DNA of 64,000 bases from Sclerotiophoma versabilis (GCA_012274445.1 JAAROD010000054.1:558001-622000), one strand, 5' to 3'. Shown: positions 1 to 12,366, counted from the first letter of the stretch. Numbers and translations are program-made. Notes: generated by a model not told the origin, from the letters alone.

Positions 1-1
1 T

Positions 2-340
2 TTCTACGGCGTCGCAGGCTACACCTTCTACTTCCAAACTGTGCTCGGTCTGATCGTCCTGCGCGTGCGCGAGCCCGATCTCGAGCGGCCCTACAAGACG
101 TGGATCACCACCCCCATCATCTTCTGCTGCGTCAGCCTGTTCCTGCTCAGCAGAGCCGTCTTCGCAGAACCCGTGCAGACGCTGCTCGTCGTCGCCTTCA
201 TGGCCGTCGGCCTGCTGGTGTGGTTCGCATGGGTCGGGCGCCGGCGCGCAGCGTCGCGGCAGAGATTCAGAAACATGGAGGCTGGTAGAGGTAGCGAGAA
301 AAACGTTGGGTGGCGGTTCTGGAAGCGGTGGACCACGTGA
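2..340 (+). CDS. Amino-acid permease, C-terminal part (LAT/MUP1-like)
   Basis: The frame is open from the window edge and stops at 338-340, so only the last 112 codons are present. The fragment shows the end of one membrane segment, then the short loop with R-E-P-D-L-E-R-P-Y-K, which is characteristic of the cytosolic loop before the last helices in L-type amino acid transporters and fungal Mup1-like methionine permeases of the APC superfamily. Two more hydrophobic helices follow (around TPIIFCCVSLFLL and TLLVVAFMAVGLLVWFAWV), then a basic cytosolic tail. By family it would import neutral amino acids across the plasma membrane. The substrate cannot be told from this part. No intron is seen here. 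Confidence 0.75.
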   Translation, partial: FYGVAGYTFYFQTVLGLIVLRVREPDLERPYKTWITTPIIFCCVSLFLLSRAVFAEPVQTLLVVAFMAVGLLVWFAWVGRRRAASRQRFRNMEAGRGSEKNVGWRFWKRWTT

Positions 341-1462
341 TGCGATCATCACTCGCATCATGTTGATGTCGATACGACGCACGAAGACAATGAACAAATG
401 AATACATACAGCCTAACAATACACAAACGGCTACCAGTATGCACGCAAACATTCGCCATCGTCGTCTTCCTCGCCGCTCCACGCGGTATTTGTCAACTCC
501 ACCCCAGCAGTCAGTGCACCCTCGACACGTTCACCCATGCCCTCACAACGCGCGTCGGCCGACGGCGAAGGGGGGGAGGGGGGGTGGGGGGTTGGATCCC
601 CAGCACAGACAGCGAAATGCGGCAGTCAACCCGGAGCCGAGGATTCATCACAGCCATGCAGGAACATGGATGGAAGCCATAGAAGCGGCATGGAAGGTAG
701 CAATGAAAGACAGGCATCAAGCAGCTTTCGCGGGCGGGGGCGGGGGAGATGCCTGAGTAGAAGCCATGTATGGGCTGTTTTGATAGGAAGAGTTAGTTCA
801 TGAGGAATAGATACACGTCAAAAAAAAAAAAAAAGAGCAGCGTTATTGAACTTTTGCCTTTGTCTTTGTTGTATATGGGTAATGGCATGATATTCATCTG
901 TGTATATATAATGTGGACCACCATGAGGTCCATTGCTCTAGTAGCATTGACAGGGAAAGCGCTATTAGACGCAGGAAGTGATATGGTATGGTATGGTATG
1001 GTAGTAAGCGAGACGTGAAGAAGAAGAAGAGGATGGATGGATGATGGATGACGGAAGGAAGGAAGGGAGGAATATGCATCGAGTCATCAAAAAGAGTGGA
1101 TGTGCGCAGCACAAGCACATAGCGTAGCGTAATCTGCACAGCAGTCGGAGTCGTAACGTAAAAGAAAAAAGCAAACGAGGGTTTCGTGAGTCGCCGAAGG
1201 CCCCATGTCGCCACCGGTGCTTGCTCGCTCCACATCCGTGCCCTCTCAGCATGGCTGTGCGGGATGGGGTCGAATGCCAGACTGAGACATCGGGGTCTTT
1301 ACTGATACTTCCGACCCAAAACATATGAAACCGGAACGCCGTCAGATAGCCTCTCCGACCCATGACCCATGTGACCCAACCCCCGGACCGGACCCAAAAT
1401 ATCGTACATCGGCGTAACGCCTTCCCGGTCTATATGCGACTGTCGTGCCTCAAGCCGCAAGT
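341..1462. other. Intergenic region with simple repeats
   Basis: No supportable gene lies here. It is the convergent 3' space between the permease and the seven-helix gene. It holds a G-rich tract (570-591), a 15-nt A run (820-834), four copies of the pentamer ATGGT (983-1002) and GA-rich low-complexity sequence around 1018-1073. Open frames in this stretch are short and rich in low-complexity residues. Confidence 0.6.
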
Positions 1463-3745
1463 CTAGAGCCAGCCCCTTGGGGGCGGGCTGCGCGACATGG
1501 TACCTTGTCCAAGCGGGATCCTGGCTGTGGGTGATGGCGATGCTGTTCTCCCGCTGTTTGAGCGCACGAGAGTGACAGCAAGCGGTGGTACGGGTGTCGA
1601 TGGCGTCGATATCGTCGGTTCTGATGTGGGTGCCGTTGTGGTAGGTGACGTTGCTGCAATGGACGCTGCAGGTGTGACTGGGTTCATGCGCAGCCCACTC
1701 AATACTGGAGCCGTGGGGAAGGGGGATTGCGCTCGGGGCACAGGCGAAGGCGGTAGCACTTTCTCACGTTGAGCTTGAAGGTAGGCGCTGCTGTTTTGCG
1801 CGGGTGTGAGAGGGAATGCTGGAGTCCGGGCTGGACTGGGTTTCGCGGGTGACAATGCACGTTGAGTAGGGGGAGAGAATACCGCTGGTTTGAGGAGCAC
1901 TCTGTCGGCATCTGCGGTTGGCGAAGGGGCCTGCAAGGGAAGTCCTAAACTTTCATCGCTCGTCTCGGTATCGCTGCGGTTGAGTTTAAGCATGTTTGGT
2001 GCAGTTGGAGCGCTGTACTTGACTGCTGCGAGGGTGGCAGGTGCCAGAGAGAAGCGTAGGCCGATTTGTACGGTTGCGCTACTATCTGTGCTGATATGCC
2101 GGCTCTTTCCCATAGCGAAGAACGGGTTTGGCTTATCCATCGACTCGAACTCCTGGCTGACATCGGTGACGGAGCTTCTGCGGTTGAAGCGGCGCATCGC
2201 AAGCTTCGATATCCTGGATTCGCCCTTGGCTGCCCTTGATGGGTTGTAGACAGTGGCGGGAAGGCGAGGAACGTCCTCAGCTCGAGTTGGGAAGAGTGAG
2301 TAGCTTGCTTTATTTCGCTCGTGGCCTGTCTTCATTGACTCTTTTGATTCGTCCATGTCCGGAGGCAGTGGCCATTTTGTAGGATCGATGGGGCTTTGGA
2401 CTTTTGATCCTGGTGTCATTGCCCTTTCTGATCGCTCGAAGTACTCGGGGTGAAAGTCGAATCGATTCTTTTCCGGGCCGACATCAATCAAGCCTTGTCT
2501 GCTGTCTGGGCGACGCCCACCCTCGAGTGCAAATGGCCCGCTAATGTTCATCTCCAGATCGCTTGGACCGAAGAACCGGAGCCTTGGTCGCTTCTGCGTA
2601 GATTGTGACCTCATCTCTTCGATGGGTCGAATGACAAGTCGGTTTGCGTTCGTGCGTAGGAAAAGGTGGAAGAATGAGATGACTATGCCAGAAGAGAAGA
2701 GCGACACTTCGGCAAAACGTGAGCCGCCGAGTGCATTATCAAAGTTTTCGTGCAGAGACTGGACCTCGACCGGAATGACCAAGATCTTTACATCGTCAGT
2801 TAGACTCTCTGGCTCTAAGCAATGCGATACTTACGTAAATGACTGCGGTCAGAAGCAGGTAGTAGCACATTCTCGATGCTGCGATACGCTCATTGGGATC
2901 TAGATTAGCGCTTCGCATGAGTTGGACGCAGATGATAGCTGCCAAAAGCAGGAGCAAAGACACCAGGATGACGAGGAGGACCAGTGTCAAGAGATCGTAA
3001 CGCATCGGAAACCAGATCAGACTACCGAAGCATCTGTTAAACATAGGCCACACAATGGTCGGTATCCAGGTCAAGAGGAGGAAGAAAACCACTGCAGCGA
3101 CGCAAAGGATTGTGTTCCACTTTCCTCGAGCCGCAAAGCGTTCGAACTTGAAGGATCGGAGAGCTGTTTCGATGCCGAAGACAAGCGTGACGTAACCTGT
3201 GGCGAAGATCGCTATACTCGTTAGCCATTGCGTCGGTCTGCGGTGAGTTACAACTTACCAGGGTAGGTCACCATGGCCAGCATTCGACAGTTTTTAGATA
3301 ATACACTATAAAGAGTTGTGCTCTGCACTGCTACGAATATAATTTGCGAAAAGACCACACCGCAAGCCAGCGCGAGTGGGAAAGTCTCGGCGGGGTGGAC
3401 GTTCTGGAGAGAATTGAACCTTCTGCATCGTGTTATTGAAGTTCGAAGAGTGTAGACTTTTGTGGCTTACTGTTTTCTGAGAGTGACCTGTAGCGCTGCC
3501 GCTCTCTTTGCATCTGACCAAATTCGGTGGACCATCAGAAGTGCAAGTGCGAGGCTGAAGACACCCAGAGTCAAATGCATTGTGCGCAGCGTTTGTACTT
3601 GAGCTAATTGTAAACTCGCAATCACAGCTCTTGTCGAATTTGTCGAGGTCCATGAGGTTCCGCTATTTACGGCCGAGGTGTTGAGCGACACATTGAAGTG
3701 CGACCGGGCCTCGAGGAGAGGCAAACGAGCGACCCATTCCTCCAT
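1463..3745 (-). CDS. Seven-transmembrane protein with long disordered tail
   Basis: Four exons on the minus strand: 3745-3471, 3422-3259, 3211-2835 and 2785-1463. The introns are 46 to 49 bp with GTAAGT/GTAAGC donors. The model gives 712 aa in frame. The start is the first ATG of the exon (3745). The N-terminus is short and hydrophilic with several N-x-S/T sequons, suggesting a lumenal or extracellular face. Seven hydrophobic segments follow: near MHLTLGVFSLALALLMV, FPLALACGVVFSQIIFVAV, MLAMVTYPAIFATGYVTLVF, TILCVAAVVFFLLLTWIP, LLTLVLLVILVSLLLLLAAI, YYLLLTAVIYILVIPV and FSSGIVISFFHLFLR. The last 380 residues or so are rich in Ser, Pro and Thr and look disordered. This resembles uncharacterised fungal integral membrane or receptor-like proteins. 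I do not recognise a named family, and signalling is only a possibility. Confidence 0.8.
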
Positions 3746-5490
3746 CGTGCCAACCTTCGCAACAAGATACACAAGAAGAAAATGTCGCTGGTCACCAGCA
3801 GCGGCTGTTGGAAGTGATAACGCTCAGGTATTCATGGAGACAGTCTGACCGAAGTAAACAGTAACTGCTCAACTTCAGTAAGGGGTGTCTGAGCCTGCCA
3901 GCAGAACGAGGAAAGGGAAAAAAAGGGTAAGCATTAGGCGTGGGACGAGGAGGCGAATATGAGACGCCAAATGGTATATGAGGAAACCAAGGAAAGATGC
4001 CAGTAGCGCACAGTTTCGGCACAGCAGTCCTGAGGCATCTGCCAATCCATCGCTGAGATTGAGCATTGGCGCCATCCAGATTCGATCACGTTAGAGGCCA
4101 AACCCTCGTCTGCTTGGAGAAGGTGGGGTTTCACAAGCTGCACGTATACTAGGGAGCCTGGGCAACGGAAGCAGACAGACCCGTATCGACGAGCGTCTCT
4201 TGACTGCCACAGAAGCAGAATGTGGACACTGCCCATGCTTTGTCAATTACGGTGACATACTCCACAGATTTTTCATCGCAGAGTCATCAAAGACTCAGTA
4301 CCGTGTGCACAGCGATCTTTTGCAATACGTGGAAGGCTGCTAACATCGTGGAGCTGTCTCCTGTCAAAGTCGAGCGCTTGTTCTGGCCTTAAAGGTTTCG
4401 TTTCTGTCACGTAGCGCCACGTGTTGCCATAGGTCCCTCTCGCCGCGTCGGAACCGGTGAGGTAGGCGGGTGGCGCCTTGTTCGTTCAGATTGTGAGGTT
4501 GGGGAGGTTGAACTAACGTTCTGATGCTCGCTAAGTTTAGGTTGTGCCGCAGATCCTCGCTTCAGCCTTGTCCGAGACACTGGGAACGCCAGATCCCCGT
4601 GCACCCCACACCCAATGCTGGGATTATATGCATGTTCGGAGCAAGCTGCATAACGTCAGGGACCTCGAATATGACCAGTGAAGATGCATAAAAATGTCCA
4701 CTGGGAGTACCGGAGCTAGGTTCGTCAATCGATGCCTGTTTAGGTTAACTAAGCGGACCCAGTTCACTTCAGCGGATCTTGACCTCGTGAATGAATGATA
4801 TGGCATTTGCAAGATGATGTCAAACAGTAATGACAAAGGCGGCTGATGTTTCTGAGAACTGTTGTCTTGCTGCTTGGCTGATGACCTGCATTGGTAAGGC
4901 TGAGCAAAGTCGCGGTATCGTATGGCTGCTGCGAAGCAGTAGAATCGGCAACGTAGAGCATACTCGTTAGGAACAGTAGATCTGCTAGGGGTGTAGCCCG
5001 TGTCTGTGATCGGAGACATTGGTCAACGGCAGTGATGACATGCGTTGTGGCTTCCGGGTAACTGTCACGCCTGATCGCCGAAGCTGATCGACCATGCGGA
5101 CCATACTGGGTTGAAGACAGTCATTTCGCTACGTTATCAATGGTTTGATATCTGCAGTCCGCGACAGGAAGCCAACCTGGCCAGACGAGCTTTGAGTACG
5201 ACGAATGAAAGACGTGGAAAGCTCGTATGAAGAAGCGAAAACGTTTGGCGTGTTGAGCGGCGTGCCCTTGCCCTTGACCGACAGATAGGCAAGATGGATA
5301 TGGTCTAGACCACGTTAGATGATGAAGTCGAAGTATCAAATTGCAAAAGATCGATGAAGTCACGATGGTCGAGAAGTTGAATGTCATTGCATTGTAGCTC
5401 CAAATGTCATGAAGAGATGGCATTTGGCATGGTATAAACGGGAATGATACGAATTCCTATGTTGAGGAAGCTGTTGTTGAAAATCGCTCT
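3746..5490. other. Intergenic region, nothing recognised
   Basis: About 1.7 kb between the seven-helix gene (its promoter side) and the 3' end of the phosphoserine aminotransferase gene. Open frames up to 131 codons occur on the minus strand (for example 4624-5019), but they lack splice context and recognisable composition. I see no gene, tRNA or long repeat. Confidence 0.5.
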
Positions 5491-6832
5491 CTAAGCGGAC
5501 TTAGCGTACTCCTCAAGGTAAGAGGCGAGCAACTTCGCGCCGTCAAGGGAAACGGCATTGTCTGTGGAAATTATTGCGTCAGCTTGATGCCACGTTTTAG
5601 CCACTTGGTGGTAGGTAACACTCACAATTGCTGGCGCGAATGCCGCCAACGCTACGATGGCCCTTGAGACCTAGCAAACCCTTCTTCTCAGCGCCCGCGA
5701 GGAAAGCCTTCTCTTTGTCCGCATCTCCGCCAGCGATCCTGAAGCAAATGTTCATTCTGCTCCGCACCGACTTATCCGGCACGACACGGTAGACATCGGT
5801 ATACTTGTCGAGCACGCCGTAAATGAGTTTGGCCTTATCATCCGAGACCTCTTCCTGACCACCGATACGCTTTGCGCCGTAAGAATCAACGAGACCCTTC
5901 ATAACCTGCCCAGCGACCCACACGTCGAAGATTGGCAAGGTGTTGTACAACGAGTTGTTCTTAGCAATCGTCGGATAGTCCAGGACGATGGGTCCGACGG
6001 CCAAGTTGAGTTCTCTCAGGAGGTCTGGTGATGCATATGGCGATTGGGGAGGGAGGAGCGACTTCCTAAGGATGGCGATCGCGATACCTGTGTTGCCAAT
6101 GTTCTTCTGAGCACCACCAAAGATGACGCCGTACTTCTGCACGTCAACTTTACGGGAGATGAAATTAGAGGACATGTCAGCGACGACAATAGGTGCATCC
6201 TCGCCTTCAAGGCTCTTGGGGAACGAGGGAAACTCAACACCGTCGACGGTCTCGTTGTCGCAGAAGTAGACAAAAGCCGGACCGCCTGACGAACGAGGGG
6301 TAAGGCTCCACTGGTCCTCAGACGGAATCTTGCCAAACTTGCCATCGTTGGCCTTGCGAGCGTCGACTGCAACATTGACATGCTTGGCGCCTATGAGGCG
6401 TGCAGCTTCTTGTGAGGCCTTTAGTGACCAAGAGCCAGTGACGAGGTAGTCGACCTTGAGCTCCTCATCCACTACCTTCCGTAGCCTCTTCAGTACCTCC
6501 TCCTTGTTGTCTCCCACCTCTTCGGTGATCTTAGCGCGCTTTTTCTCTACCCATATCGAAACAAGGTTGTACACGGTCGCGCTGAACTCGCCGCTGCCGC
6601 CGCTCTGCAAGAACAGAATGTCGTAGTCATCGGGAATTTCGAGCAAGTCGCTCAGCGCCTGCTTGGTTTCGGCAAGGATGGCATTGGCTTCTGGCGAACG
6701 GTGGGAGATCTCGCAGAGACCAAGGCCTTTCTCTTGGTAGTTGAGCAGCGCTTGTGATGCCTTCTCGAGGACGGCGGTGGGGAGGGGCGCGGGGCCAGCA
6801 CCGAAGTAGTTGACGTCAGATCTTTGGACCAT
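5491..6832 (-). CDS. SER1: Phosphoserine aminotransferase
   Basis: Two exons, 6832-5626 and 5561-5491, separated by a 62-bp intron with a GTGAGT donor, give 425 aa, the usual length for this enzyme. The enzyme converts 3-phosphohydroxypyruvate plus glutamate to O-phosphoserine, the second step of serine synthesis from glycolysis (class V PLP-dependent aminotransferase, cytosolic). Visible landmarks are the N-terminal F-G-A-G-P-A-P-L-P substrate loop, the PLP lysine K243 in G-G-A-Q-K-N-I-G, and the C-terminal G-H-R-S-V-G-G-I-R-A-S motif, which sits right at the intron. The first ATG that precedes the conserved start is at 6832. The frame runs further upstream but has no ATG there. The gene is transcribed away from LYS4, sharing its promoter. 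Confidence 0.95.
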
Positions 6833-7293
6833 GGCAGCGATGTGAGGAGGGAGAGCAAGAGTAGTAGAGAGGAAAGAAGGCAAGGTTAGCTGAAGAACAA
6901 GGTGATTGTCAATTGAGCGGAAGCTATGTTTGCGGAGTGTAAATTCTTGAGCTTCGCGTCATACTAATGACTCCAATGTCACGTCCTCGATGAGTCGTCC
7001 GGTTTCGGTGCTGCAAGCCACCAAACAAGCATACAGCTCGATCTACATTTGCCGGAGCACCACGTCCACGAGCACGTTTAGCCATCCTTGCGAGCTGCCC
7101 GCATGTTGTACTGGTGGGCTAGAAAGTGGTGATTGACCGTCTGCATGGTGGCCAATCACAGTCAGAGCGACACTGATGACCTTTCGGCCGGTGTCGGCGC
7201 AGTCGGCAGCTGGCGCTTGGCAGCCGAAAAAGTATCTGGGGAAGGTCTTCGTGGATCAACACTTCGTTCCTGCCGAGTGTCAATCCGGGAGCA
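6833..7293. promoter_or_regulatory. Divergent SER1/LYS4 promoter
   Basis: This 461-bp space separates the start codons of two amino-acid biosynthesis genes that run in opposite directions. It contains TGACTCC at 6968-6974 and ATGAGTCG around 6990-6997, each one base away from the TGASTCA core bound by Gcn4/CpcA-type activators of general amino-acid control. Shared control is an inference; no perfect consensus was found here. Confidence 0.45.
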
Positions 7294-9859
7294 ATGGCTA
7301 TGTCACTGCGAGCTGCGCGCCTTCTGGGTCGCCGAGCGGCCATCGTATGTCTCACCGTGTGTATTCTACCCATCTTGTATTCTAACAACTCTCTCGCAGC
7401 TTCCGCCGAGTGTTCGCCTTTCCCGTGTCGCGACGCAGTCATCTCGTCTCAACTTCGCCCCGCGCGCCCTCAGCACAACAGCCGCCCGCTATGACACCCC
7501 GGACGTCTTCCCCTCTCTGAGGGAAGGGCCAGCTGCAAACTTCCTCGGTACTTTCCAGGAGACGGCCAAGACTCCGCAGACTCTCACCGAGAAGATCGTC
7601 CAGCGCCATGCGGTTGGTGTCGCAGAGGGCAAGGTCATCCGCTCGGGCGACTACGTTACCCTCCAACCTGCGAAGTGCATGACCCACGACAACTCGTGGC
7701 CTGTCGCGCTCAAGTTCATGTCCATCGGCGCCACCAAGATCAATGATCCTAAGCAGATTGTTATGACCCTTGACCATGACGTCCAGAACAAGACCGAAAA
7801 GAACCTGAAGAAGTACAAGCAGATCGAGGAGTTCGCTGGGAAGAACGATGTCGTCTTCTATGGCGCTGGACGCGGTATTGGCCACCAGATCATGGTTGAG
7901 GAGGGCTACGCGTGGCCAGGAACACTCGCTGTGGCTTCCGACAGTCACTCGAACATGTACGGTGGTATTGGTTGTCTCGGCACCCCTGTAGTCCGAACAG
8001 ATGCTGCGAGTATCTGGGCGACTGGCAAGACCTGGTGGCAGGTTCCTCCTGTTGCAAAGGTCACCCTGAGCGGCGCCATGCCCAAGGGTGTCACTGGAAA
8101 GGATGTCATCGTTGCCCTCGCTGGTCTCTTCAACAACGATGAGGTTCTCAACCACGCTATCGAATTCACCGGAACCGACGAAACCCTGCGTACTATCCCT
8201 GTCGATGACCGTCTTACCATCGCCAATATGACAACCGAGTGGGGTGCTCTTACTGGCCTCTTCCCCATCGACTCTGTGCTCCATGGCTGGCTGCGAGCCC
8301 GTGCTACACTCGCTGCCATGGGCGAGGGCGACGTTAAAGACCATCACCAGAAGCAATTCGTCCACGAGCGCATCGATGAGCTTTTCACAGCTACTGGCAT
8401 CGTTGGGCAACAGCTTGGCCACATCTGGAAGCCGGCTTTGGCTGCTGATAAGGGCGCTGTCTATGCTAAGGAGCTCTTCCTTGACTTGTCTACTTTGTCC
8501 CCCTACGTCTCTGGACCCAACTCCGTCAAGGTTGCCACACCCTTGATCGAGCTCCAGAACCAGGATATCAAGGTCAACAAGGCCTATCTTGTATCTTGCA
8601 CCAATTCCCGTGCATCTGACCTTGCCGCTGCTGCCAAGGTCTTCAAGGAGGCTGCCGCCGCTAACGGCGACAAGATCCCGAAGATCCCTGAGCACGTCAA
8701 CTTCTACATCGCTGCTGCATCGATTCCTGAGCAGAAGGCCGCAGAGGAGTCCGGCGATTGGCAGACCCTCCTTGAAGCCGGTGCTCAGCCCCTACCTTCT
8801 GGATGCGGTCCTTGCATTGGCCTCGGCACAGGTCTTCTCGAACCCGGTGAAGTTGGCATCAGCGCCAGCAACCGCAACTTCAAGGGTCGCATGGGCTCTC
8901 CCGATGCCAAGGCATACCTCGCTAGCCCAGAAGTTGTCGCCGCCAGTGCACTCTCCGGAAAGATCTCTGGTCCCGGGTGGTACGAGGCCCCAGAAGGCTA
9001 CGAGGGTGTTCGCCGCGGCGAAGGCGACGGCATTCCTGAGGAAGAGCGCATGATGACCATCGAAGACATGATCGAGAAGGCTATCAAAGACGCAGAAGCG
9101 GCCGCTGCTTCATTCGGCGAGACTGAGAACCCTACCACCTCCGAGCCCGCAGCGACTTCCTCAGAAGCCGAGACCCTTACGGAAATCCTCCCCGGCTTCC
9201 CCGAGAAGATCTCTGGCGAGATTATTTTCTGTGACGCGGACAATATCAACACTGACGGTATCTACCCCGGCAAATACACATACCAGGATGACGTAACCCG
9301 CGAGAAGATGGCGGAAGTCTGCATGGAGAACTATGATCCCACATTCGGACAGACCGCAAAGGCTGGCGATGTACTTGTCACGGGATTCAACTTCGGTTGT
9401 GGTAGCAGTCGTGAGCAGGCTGCCACTGCCATCCTGGCTAAGGGCATCCCACTCGTGGTCGCTGGTAGCTTCGGCAATATCTTCAGCAGGAACAGCATCA
9501 ACAACGCCTTGATGGGCGTCGAGGTGCCCAAGCTGGCCAACAGACTGAGGGAGGTCTTCTCCAGCACAGCTGTCGAATCGAGTCAGCAGGCTATCAAGGA
9601 GCCAAGCCAGAACAGCCAATCGCTCGACTCGCCGCCACCTGCTGCTACAGCCCAGCCCGCTGAAGCTAAGGAACTCACTCGCAGGACTGGCTGGACCCTT
9701 GAGTGGGATGTTCGCAGAAGCACTGTCAATGTTCAGGAGGGTCCCAATGGTGCCAAGTGGAGCGTCAAGGTTGGTGAGCTTCCTCCCAACGTGCAAGAGA
9801 TCATTGCTCTTGGCGGTCTGGAGAACTGGGTCAGGAAGGAGATTGGCGGTACTGTCTGA
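7294..9859 (+). CDS. LYS4: Homoaconitase, mitochondrial
   Basis: Exons 7294-7344 and 7400-9859 with a 55-bp intron (GTATGT...CTCGCAG) encode 836 aa. The enzyme isomerises homocitrate to homoisocitrate through homoaconitate in the alpha-aminoadipate pathway of fungal lysine synthesis. The first 45 residues or so are rich in Arg, Ala and Ser and free of acidic residues, a mitochondrial targeting peptide. The aconitase-type [4Fe-4S] ligands are visible as Cys417 (S-C-T-N-S-R), Cys486 and Cys489 (S-G-C-G-P-C-I-G). The swivel domain carries F-N-F-G-C-G-S-S-R-E-Q near residue 686. A Ser/Pro/Ala-rich stretch between about residues 735 and 770 precedes the conserved C-terminal end. The second exon stays open upstream to 7133, but that part is intron and leader. 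Confidence 0.95.
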
Positions 9860-10085
9860 ACGTTGTAAGATCTGTGTATACCCATTTAGATACATTGCAT
9901 GGGCCGGCGTTCGTTTTGCGTAGTATTGTATCATACATGTTGCTTCCCTTCTCCAAAAGCTGGTCCGGCGCATCCTCTCATGCGCGCTTGGCCGTATCTA
10001 GAGCACATAGAAAGGAGCTCAATGTATGAAAATATCCCCCATCGGGAGTTCCACCGCCGTTCGTTCGTGTCGACATCTTCGCGAT

Positions 10086-11543
10086 CTACTCGATTGTCTC
10101 TTCAGTAACCGAAAGGATCTTGCGAGGACTGCTAAACAGATTTTGACCACTCTCAGTTTGCTTGTGTTTGACGTGGAACGTCACATGTTTTCCGTTCTTC
10201 CACTCCTCGAACGTAGTCCTACCTTCTTTCTTCACCTCGGCGTCATCCCTGCGGATGTTCTCCTGTACGCCACTCCACTCCTCCAGTGTTGGGCGCTCGG
10301 GACGCGCGTTCTCGTCATTATTCCACTGCCTACCGCGGCCTTGGTTGCCCCTCCTACGACTGTTCTTGGATCTGTGCTGATAGTCACGACAAGTGGATGC
10401 CACCACACCGGTATTTGTGATACGCACATGCGCCGCACAGTATCCTACAGCAAAGCCACAGACAAGAGTGAGCAATGCTATTCCCGCCGCAAGTAAACGC
10501 GTAACATCGCGAAATTGGCAGCGCACAATCAAGAAGTTGACGAGCTGTAAGCTTGAAGACGAGAGTTTGAGTAATCCCAACCCTCCGAGAAAGACCGTCA
10601 AAGCAGAGACCAGTGTGATTGAGGCCATCGTTAAGGCATACGTCAAGCCCCCGACGATTTTACGGTTGCCGTTCTTTGCTTTCTCCGAGACGATACGACG
10701 TGGGCGTGCAGCAAGTTCTGCCTTAACCACATTGTCGTGCAGCTCAGGTGCGGGCGCGTCTGGGGCCCTAACATTGAGGAACTCGCACAGTGGCACCCAA
10801 GCGATCAAGTTGTGGATAACAAGCAGATTCTTGTTTCGAACAGCCTCACGAACTGCTTGCTCACTGTTCATGCAGGGAAACTCGTGTGACTCAACGTTGA
10901 GCATGAAGAACCGATGTATGTTACCGTAGTAAACGGGATCGACGCGTTGCCAGAAAGGTGATTTGACCTTCTCGAGAAGCTTCTTGACGATATCCAAATT
11001 GGGGTCTCGCGTCACCAGTATGATTTTAACATTAGGGTACAGCTTGACAAAGTCTTGGTCGAAAAAGCAGACCGGAGCTCCGACGATGGCATCGTGATCG
11101 CCAATCACCTTGTCATAGTCGGACTTGTTGTATGGCCGACCTTCCTGACGTAGACGTGCAGCTTCGAGCCAGAGCGGGAAGTCGCGTTCGTATCGACTGC
11201 TGGCTGCTTGGAAGTCGTAGACCTTGAAGCCGAGCTTCTTTAGTGCATCGCCGACGCCTGAAAAAGTCAAAGCTGAACAGTCACTCACGTTACGTTAGTA
11301 CTCACCATCCGTTCCGCTACCGGGTCGTCCAATAACGATGACCTGCTTCAGAGATCGAAATTTGCCAGGATCACTTTCCAGGAGGCGAGCTGGCGTTGTC
11401 GTGGCTTCAGCTTCGGTAGCAGGTGCAGCGAATGAACTAGTAAGAGCATGACCGGCCATAAATGGAACCTTGAAGCGAGATGGAGAGGGATCTGTAGCTG
11501 CTATATTGGCAGGTGCAATGAGAGAGTCGTCTACGCCCTCCAT
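10086..11543 (-). CDS. Sulfotransferase-fold protein with C-terminal membrane segments
   Basis: Two exons, 11543-11306 and 11257-10086, with a 48-bp intron, give 469 aa. A variable N-terminal arm of about 65 residues leads to a P-loop-like V-I-V-I-G-R-P-G-S-G-T-D-G, split by the intron after the Asp. The body then reads G-F-K-V-Y-D, a D-Y-D-K-V motif, I-G-D-H-D-A-I-V-G-A-P and K-I-I-L-V-T-R-D-P, the layout of the fungal sulfotransferase-like P-loop family (Sulfotransfer_4 type). Two hydrophobic segments follow at about residues 283-309 and 333-357, then a charged tail. Many fungal members have such a tail and may be anchored to an internal membrane. Biochemical activity for this family in fungi is largely unproven. 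Confidence 0.8.
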
Positions 11544-12366
11544 CCTGGCTTAGAGAGGGGGATATGAAGTAGGAAACAGAAGATAGGACTGTGGGAGATG
11601 TGAAGAATATCGAAACCTAGTTGGGCGAGGTGAGGTGGAAGAGCTTCGATCTGGTGACTCAGGTGAGATGTATTTACTCTCACCGTGAATTGGGCAGGCA
11701 CTTCCCTAGCCTAGCATGGCATGTTCTTGTTTGAAGGACTGAACAAAGCACAGGTGTCAGTACAACATTTTAAGCAAATGTCATCACGCGATAAGCAAGT
11801 TCTCCAAATTGACGCAGTAAGGCACAGCAACGTTGTATGCTATATGGGTGCCGCAGGTGCGTCTCTCTTTCCCCCGTCATCACACATCACGTCTTCCAGT
11901 CTACGGACTTTGTGTATGCCCAGTTTACAATCTTGCATCTCCGCATGCAATTTGACAAACAATACCTCCACAGCTTGTGATAATCTTTAACATTGTTACT
12001 CCAGAGTTGACCCGGTACTATTCACCTACTACCGATGCCCTAGGAGGCCTTCTACTTCCCACTCACAGCCGATGATCGCCTTGCCTGACCACCATTCCGA
12101 TATCTCCCCAGCGTACCCTCATATCTTCTTCCTGACACTGAGCACCTTTTGTGTCATTTGAAGATCGTCGCAAGTTATCCCAGGACTTTGTCGAACCATT
12201 GAAGACACTTGACATATTTTCATCATCCAATGCGGCACTGCTGCCCGTACACGAAGTTGGGCTATACTTCTTGGTGGGTGTACCATCTACGCCGAGTACG
12301 CTCATCTCTTGGAGCGTATTACAATTGGCCAGCGCCGTCTGTGCGAGGCTAGAGAAGTTACATCGG
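11544..12366. other. Intergenic region
   Basis: Upstream side of the sulfotransferase-fold gene. Open frames on both strands overlap between 12063 and 12366 (a minus frame to 12638 and a plus frame 12151-12471). Neither has a recognisable domain, and I could not choose between them. Nothing else is seen. Confidence 0.4.

Noticed and set aside
7133..7293. N-terminal extension of homoaconitase in the same frame
   Set aside because: The spliced start at 7294 gives a proper targeting peptide; the read-through frame passes through promoter and intron sequence.
7439..8695. A 418-codon open frame on the minus strand inside LYS4
   Set aside because: It is antisense to the conserved homoaconitase reading frame, and its composition reflects the complement of that gene.
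9161..9973. A 270-codon minus-strand frame over the 3' part of LYS4
   Set aside because: Antisense shadow of the conserved homoaconitase C-terminal domain.
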